This document shows positions 61,482-64,000 of a stretch of 64,000 nt of DNA, piece by piece. Location of the stretch: assembly GCF_007827595.1 (NCBI RefSeq), contig NZ_VISR01000002.1, positions 1-64,000 on the forward strand. Direction: 5' to 3'. Each line of letters starts with the position of its first letter. Positions within the stretch are counted from its first letter, which is position 1. This DNA is from Streptomyces sp. BK340. GTDB taxonomy: Bacteria; Actinomycetota; Actinomycetes; Streptomycetales; Streptomycetaceae. Both the position numbers and the translations under genes were made by a program. The notes beneath the pieces were generated by a model. The model was given only the letters and a program-made list of their open reading frames with translations, was not told where the DNA came from and made no database searches.

Positions 61482-61487
61482 TACCGT
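61482..61487 (+). promoter_or_regulatory. -10 element, leaderless promoter of the Eis-like gene
   Basis: TACCGT, then GACCCC, then ATG 61494. Confidence 0.5.
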
Positions 61488-61493
61488 GACCCC

Positions 61494-62735
61494 ATGACCA
61501 ACGACGTCCGCACCGTGACCGAGGCCGACTTCGCGGACTGGCACCGCGCTCTGAGAACCGGTTTCCTGAATGAGCCGGTGCTGACGGCCGAGCAGTTGGA
61601 GGCGCGCCGCCGGCAGTTCGTCGAGGGCCGGCTGCTGGGCGCCTTCGACAACGGCCGCTGTGTGGCGACGTACCGCTCCTTCGCCCAGGAGGTCACCGCG
61701 GTGGGCGGCGCCCCCGTCCCCGCGAACGCCGTCTCCAACGTCACCGTCACCCCCACGCACCGCCGCCGCGGCCTGCTGACCCGCATGATGAACCGGGACC
61801 TGGCGGCGGCCAGGGAACGCGGCGACGTCGTCGCGACCCTGATCGCCGCCGAGTACCCGATCTACGGCCGCTACGGCTTCGGCCCGGCGACCTGGACGAC
61901 CCGGTGGACCGTCGAGGTGCCCCGCGCGGGTCTCGATCCGCGCTGGTCCGGTCCGCAGGACGGCGGCCGGATCGATCTCGTGGACGGCGAGGACGTCCGC
62001 AAGCTCGGCCCCGAGCTGTACGAGCGCATCCGCCGCGCCCAGCCCGGCGCCGTCAGCCGGGACGAGCTGTACTGGCAGGCGAACACCGGCGTCGTCCGCT
62101 TCGGCGGCGAGTGGACCGAGCCGTTCTACGGGGTCTACCGCTCCGCCTCCGGCGAGGTGGAGGGCCTGGTGTCGTACGAGTCCGACGACAACTGGCACGA
62201 CAAGCAGCCGCACAACACCGCCGACGTCAACTGGCTGATCGCCGCGACCCCGGCGGCCGAGGGCGCCCTGTGGCGGTACCTGTGCTCGATCGACTGGATC
62301 ACCAGGGTCAAGAGCGGCTGGCGCGGCCCGGACGACCTGCTGCCGTTCTTCCTGCCCGACCCGCGCGCCGCCAGGGTCACCGATCACGCGGACTGGCTGT
62401 GGGTACGGATCCTGGACGTCGTACGGGCCCTGGAGGCGCGGACGTACGAGGGGACCGGCTCGCTGGTGCTGGAGGTCGTGGACCCGGGAGGACCGGCCGG
62501 GGGCCGGTTCCGGCTGGAGGCCTCGCCGGAGGGTGCGTCCTGCACTCCGGCGGGCGGCACCGCCGTCGATCTCACGCTGCCGGTGGCCGAGTTGGCCACG
62601 GTCTGGCTCGGGGACGAGTCCCTGGTGCGGCTCACGGCGCTCGGCCGGGTCCGGGAAGAACGAGAGGGCGCCGCCCGGAAGGCCGACGCCCTGTTTCGCA
62701 CGTCCGGGCGACCGTGGTGCCCGGACATCTTCTGA
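61494..62735 (+). CDS. Eis-like GNAT acetyltransferase
   Basis: 413 residues in the Eis arrangement. An N-terminal GNAT domain has '[20 protein letters not shown]' for acetyl-CoA, followed by '[13 protein letters not shown]'. A central GNAT-like domain has lost that motif, and a C-terminal SCP2-like domain ends in the free carboxylate PDIF, which acts as the general acid/base in Eis. Eis proteins acetylate multiple amines of aminoglycosides and some peptides. The physiological substrate in Streptomyces is unknown. Confidence 0.9.
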   Translation: MTNDVRTVTEADFADWHRALRTGFLNEPVLTAEQLEARRRQFVEGRLLGAFDNGRCVATYRSFAQEVTAVGGAPVPANAVSNVTVTPTHRRRGLLTRMMNRDLAAARERGDVVATLIAAEYPIYGRYGFGPATWTTRWTVEVPRAGLDPRWSGPQDGGRIDLVDGEDVRKLGPELYERIRRAQPGAVSRDELYWQANTGVVRFGGEWTEPFYGVYRSASGEVEGLVSYESDDNWHDKQPHNTADVNWLIAATPAAEGALWRYLCSIDWITRVKSGWRGPDDLLPFFLPDPRAARVTDHADWLWVRILDVVRALEARTYEGTGSLVLEVVDPGGPAGGRFRLEASPEGASCTPAGGTAVDLTLPVAELATVWLGDESLVRLTALGRVREEREGAARKADALFRTSGRPWCPDIF

Positions 62736-62780
62736 GGCTCCCCTCGTCCGGCCGACGCTGACTGTGCATCCGTAGCTAAC

Positions 62781-62850
62781 TGTTCAGTTGTGGCTGTGCC
62801 ATGACCTTGTTCAGTTGTGGCTGTGCCGGCTGTTCAGTTGTGACTGTGCG
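62781..62850. repeat. Three direct repeats (iteron-like)
   Basis: tgttcagttgtggctgtgcc occurs exactly at 62781-62800 and 62808-62827, and with two changes at 62831-62850. Start-to-start distances are 27 and 23 bp. The repeats lie 195-265 bp upstream of the GntR start and just after the Eis-like gene. Confidence 0.85.
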
Positions 62851-62941
62851 CTCCGGTGGCCGCCCCCTGCCCGGGCTCCCGGCTCCCCTCCGGAAGGGAG
62901 CCCGGTCGGCCAACCACTGGGGAAGCTCGACCATGTTGTTC

Positions 62942-62958
62942 AAGTTGGCTACCAACTT
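62942..62958. promoter_or_regulatory. Palindromic operator candidate for the GntR gene
   Basis: AAGTTGG CTA CCAACTT, perfect 7-bp arms, 75 bp upstream of the GntR -10 element. The size fits a dimeric winged-helix repressor. Confidence 0.5.
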
Positions 62959-63032
62959 CACTTTACTTATCTCCGCCTGGATGCGGCTCATAACCACCTT
63001 TCCGTGAACTGCCGCAAGATGGCGGGAAGTTG

Positions 63033-63038
63033 TAGTGT
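63033..63038 (+). promoter_or_regulatory. -10 element, leaderless promoter of the GntR gene
   Basis: TAGTGT, then TTGTTC, then GTG 63045; no Shine-Dalgarno sequence. Confidence 0.5.
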
Positions 63039-63044
63039 TTGTTC

Positions 63045-63947
63045 GTGGACCCGGAACACGCCTCCGCCAGTGAACGGAAGAGGCCACAGCGGTCACGCAC
63101 GTCACATCGCGAGGTGGCCGACGAACTGCGCGCCCGGATCCGTTCCGGTGTGCTGCGACCGGGCCAGCGCATGCCCACCCAGGCCAAGCTGGCGGACGAG
63201 TTCGGCGTGGAGCGCGGTGCCGTACGGGAGGCCCTGCGCATCCTGCACTCGGAGCGCCTGCTCACCAATGTGTCCAAGGGCAGCCCCGCCACCGTGGCCG
63301 CGCCCGGGGGGCACGTCCGCCCCGTGACCGTCCCGGCGGTGCCGCAGCCCACCATGGTGGGCCTCGCCCCGCGCATCGCGGCCGCCTTCGCCGCCCCGCA
63401 CGTCGAGATAGACGCCCTCTGCCTGACCTCGGTCTCGCTCACGCTGGCCCTGGGCGTCGCGCTGCGCCAGATCCATGCCGGCAAGCTGAAACCGGCCAAG
63501 ATCGACGTCCGGGTGCTGCTGCCCAGCCGGGACATCGACCTCGCCTTCCCGGCGCCGGTGGACGCCGCCGACGGCGCCCTGCTGCACCGGCGCTGGCTGT
63601 CCCAGCGCAACGCCCAGGGCCAGGTGCTGCGGCACAACCTGGAGGCATTGCGCACCACGCACCGCATCGACGTGCGTGTCTCCTTCCGCGCGCTGCCGTT
63701 CACGCCGCCGGTCAAGCTGTATCTGCTCAACGGGTCCGAGGCGCTGTTCGCGTACTACACGCTCAGCCGCCGCGAGCGGGAGATCGACCACGAGCAGCTG
63801 CAGCTCTACGACGCGGAGGGCACGCGGTCGCTGCTGTTCGCCTTCGAACAGGGCGGCGAGCCGCGCGACACCACGTTCGTGGAGCAGTCCCAGCTGTGGT
63901 TCAACGCGCTGTGGGAGACGATCAGTTCGGAGCTGGTGCTGACGTAG
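63045..63947 (+). CDS. GntR-family regulator (DevA-like)
   Basis: 300 residues. The GntR winged helix at about 18-85 ('REVADELRARIRSGVLRPGQ', 'MPTQAKLADEFGVERGAVRE') is joined to a long C-terminal domain ('LAPRIAAAFAAPHVEIDALC', 'LRTTHRIDVRVSFRALPF', 'LYLLNGSEALFAYYTLSRRE') that is not FCD, UTRA or aminotransferase-like. Size, domain type and position after the nur-rsiG region fit the Streptomyces devA/devE developmental regulators, as I recall them; which paralogue cannot be decided. GTG 63045 is set by the leaderless promoter. Confidence 0.8.
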   Translation: MDPEHASASERKRPQRSRTSHREVADELRARIRSGVLRPGQRMPTQAKLADEFGVERGAVREALRILHSERLLTNVSKGSPATVAAPGGHVRPVTVPAVPQPTMVGLAPRIAAAFAAPHVEIDALCLTSVSLTLALGVALRQIHAGKLKPAKIDVRVLLPSRDIDLAFPAPVDAADGALLHRRWLSQRNAQGQVLRHNLEALRTTHRIDVRVSFRALPFTPPVKLYLLNGSEALFAYYTLSRREREIDHEQLQLYDAEGTRSLLFAFEQGGEPRDTTFVEQSQLWFNALWETISSELVLT

Positions 63948-63960
63948 CCAAGGCTCGTGA

Positions 63961-64000
63961 TCAGAGGGCGGGACCCGCGAGGAGCACCGCGAGCAGCACG
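63961..64000 (-). CDS. C-terminal end of a membrane protein (partial)
   Basis: The last 13 codons of a minus-strand frame entering from the right edge read VLLAVLLAGPAL then TGA at 63961-63963. They look like the end of a hydrophobic helix. The stop lies 13 bp after the convergent GntR stop. Too short to name. Confidence 0.45.
   Translation of the reverse strand, partial: VLLAVLLAGPAL

Larger units (their letters stand above)
62736..63044. other. Repeat-rich regulatory gap before the GntR gene
   Basis: 309 bp, clearly richer in A+T than the surroundings in its right half. It holds three direct repeats (listed separately), a 10-bp hairpin (ccgggctccc at 62871-62880 with 62896-62905) that may terminate the acetyltransferase transcript, and a 17-bp palindrome AAGTTGGCTACCAACTT at 62942-62958. 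A minus-strand frame covering it has no start or ribosome site. Confidence 0.6.

Noticed and set aside
62776..63105. Minus-strand frame of 109 codons across the repeat region, ending in a repeated AQPQLN
   Set aside because: The repeat in the product is simply the DNA direct repeat. There is no ribosome site and it overlaps the start of the GntR gene.

Overview
The window is a stretch of Streptomyces chromosome. It is very GC-rich with strong third-position GC, and it encodes several actinomycete-specific proteins (GlnR, Nur, MshD, RsiG, XRE/DUF5753-DUF397 pairs, DUF3099). From memory the gene order matches the S. coelicolor chromosome to the right of an rRNA operon, through pstSCAB, ppk, glnR and cysA to nur. 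All identifications come from reading the sequence; no database search was run.

Layout. 1-320: end of an rRNA operon (23S tail, 5S, terminator). 0.35-1.5 kb: a cysteine hydrolase and a GNAT acetyltransferase. 1.57-8.7 kb: a minus-strand cluster of six genes related to type IV secretion/conjugation machinery (pilin-like, TcpC-like, TrbL/VirB6-like, PrgI/VirB4-N-like, VirB4 ATPase, VirD4-like) with no relaxase. 8.7-10.9 kb: a decayed patch with a frameshifted secreted protein, a small lipoprotein and a protease fragment. 10.9-14.2 kb: divergent TetR/SDR genes, then an NfeD-like/flotillin pair. 14.3-17.8 kb: a damaged tRNA-Ser-like sequence, a secreted trypsin-like protease, a transglycosylase/NlpC-P60 wall hydrolase and a PAP2 phosphatase.

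17.8-42.6 kb is dominated by phosphate metabolism: pstSCAB behind a clear PHO box, PiT transporter plus DUF47 partner, ppk-CHAD-NUDIX, and a secreted 5'-nucleotidase. Inserted between pstB and pit (24.0-28.5 kb) is an accessory island of XRE/DUF5753 regulators, a DUF397 protein, an anti-sigma-like ATPase and unknown proteins. A CsoR-type copper repressor, small conserved proteins, a YtrA-type GntR/ABC exporter operon and mycothiol synthase MshD lie among the phosphate genes.

42.6-52 kb: PH-like membrane protein, a frameshifted membrane gene, a two-component system next to an HtrA-like protease (an MprAB/PepD-like arrangement), a LacI regulator, GlnR, an alpha/beta hydrolase and a ThiS/MoaD-like protein. 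52-58 kb: LmeA-like protein, then a sulfur block (26-codon Cys-containing leader peptide, thiosulfate sulfurtransferase, DUF1416, DsrE) and a translationally coupled operon of three related single-pass exported proteins. 58-64 kb: a 32-residue membrane peptide, nitrobindin-like protein, Nur, YgfZ-like protein, D-Tyr-tRNA deacylase, the c-di-GMP-binding anti-sigma factor RsiG, an Eis-like acetyltransferase and a DevA-like GntR regulator.

An architectural feature runs through the window. At least thirteen genes have a TANNNT -10 hexamer 6 or 7 nt before the start codon and no Shine-Dalgarno sequence, as expected for leaderless mRNAs. This includes nur, mshD, the LacI gene, DUF3099, DsrE and the terminal GntR gene, and it was used to choose several start codons.
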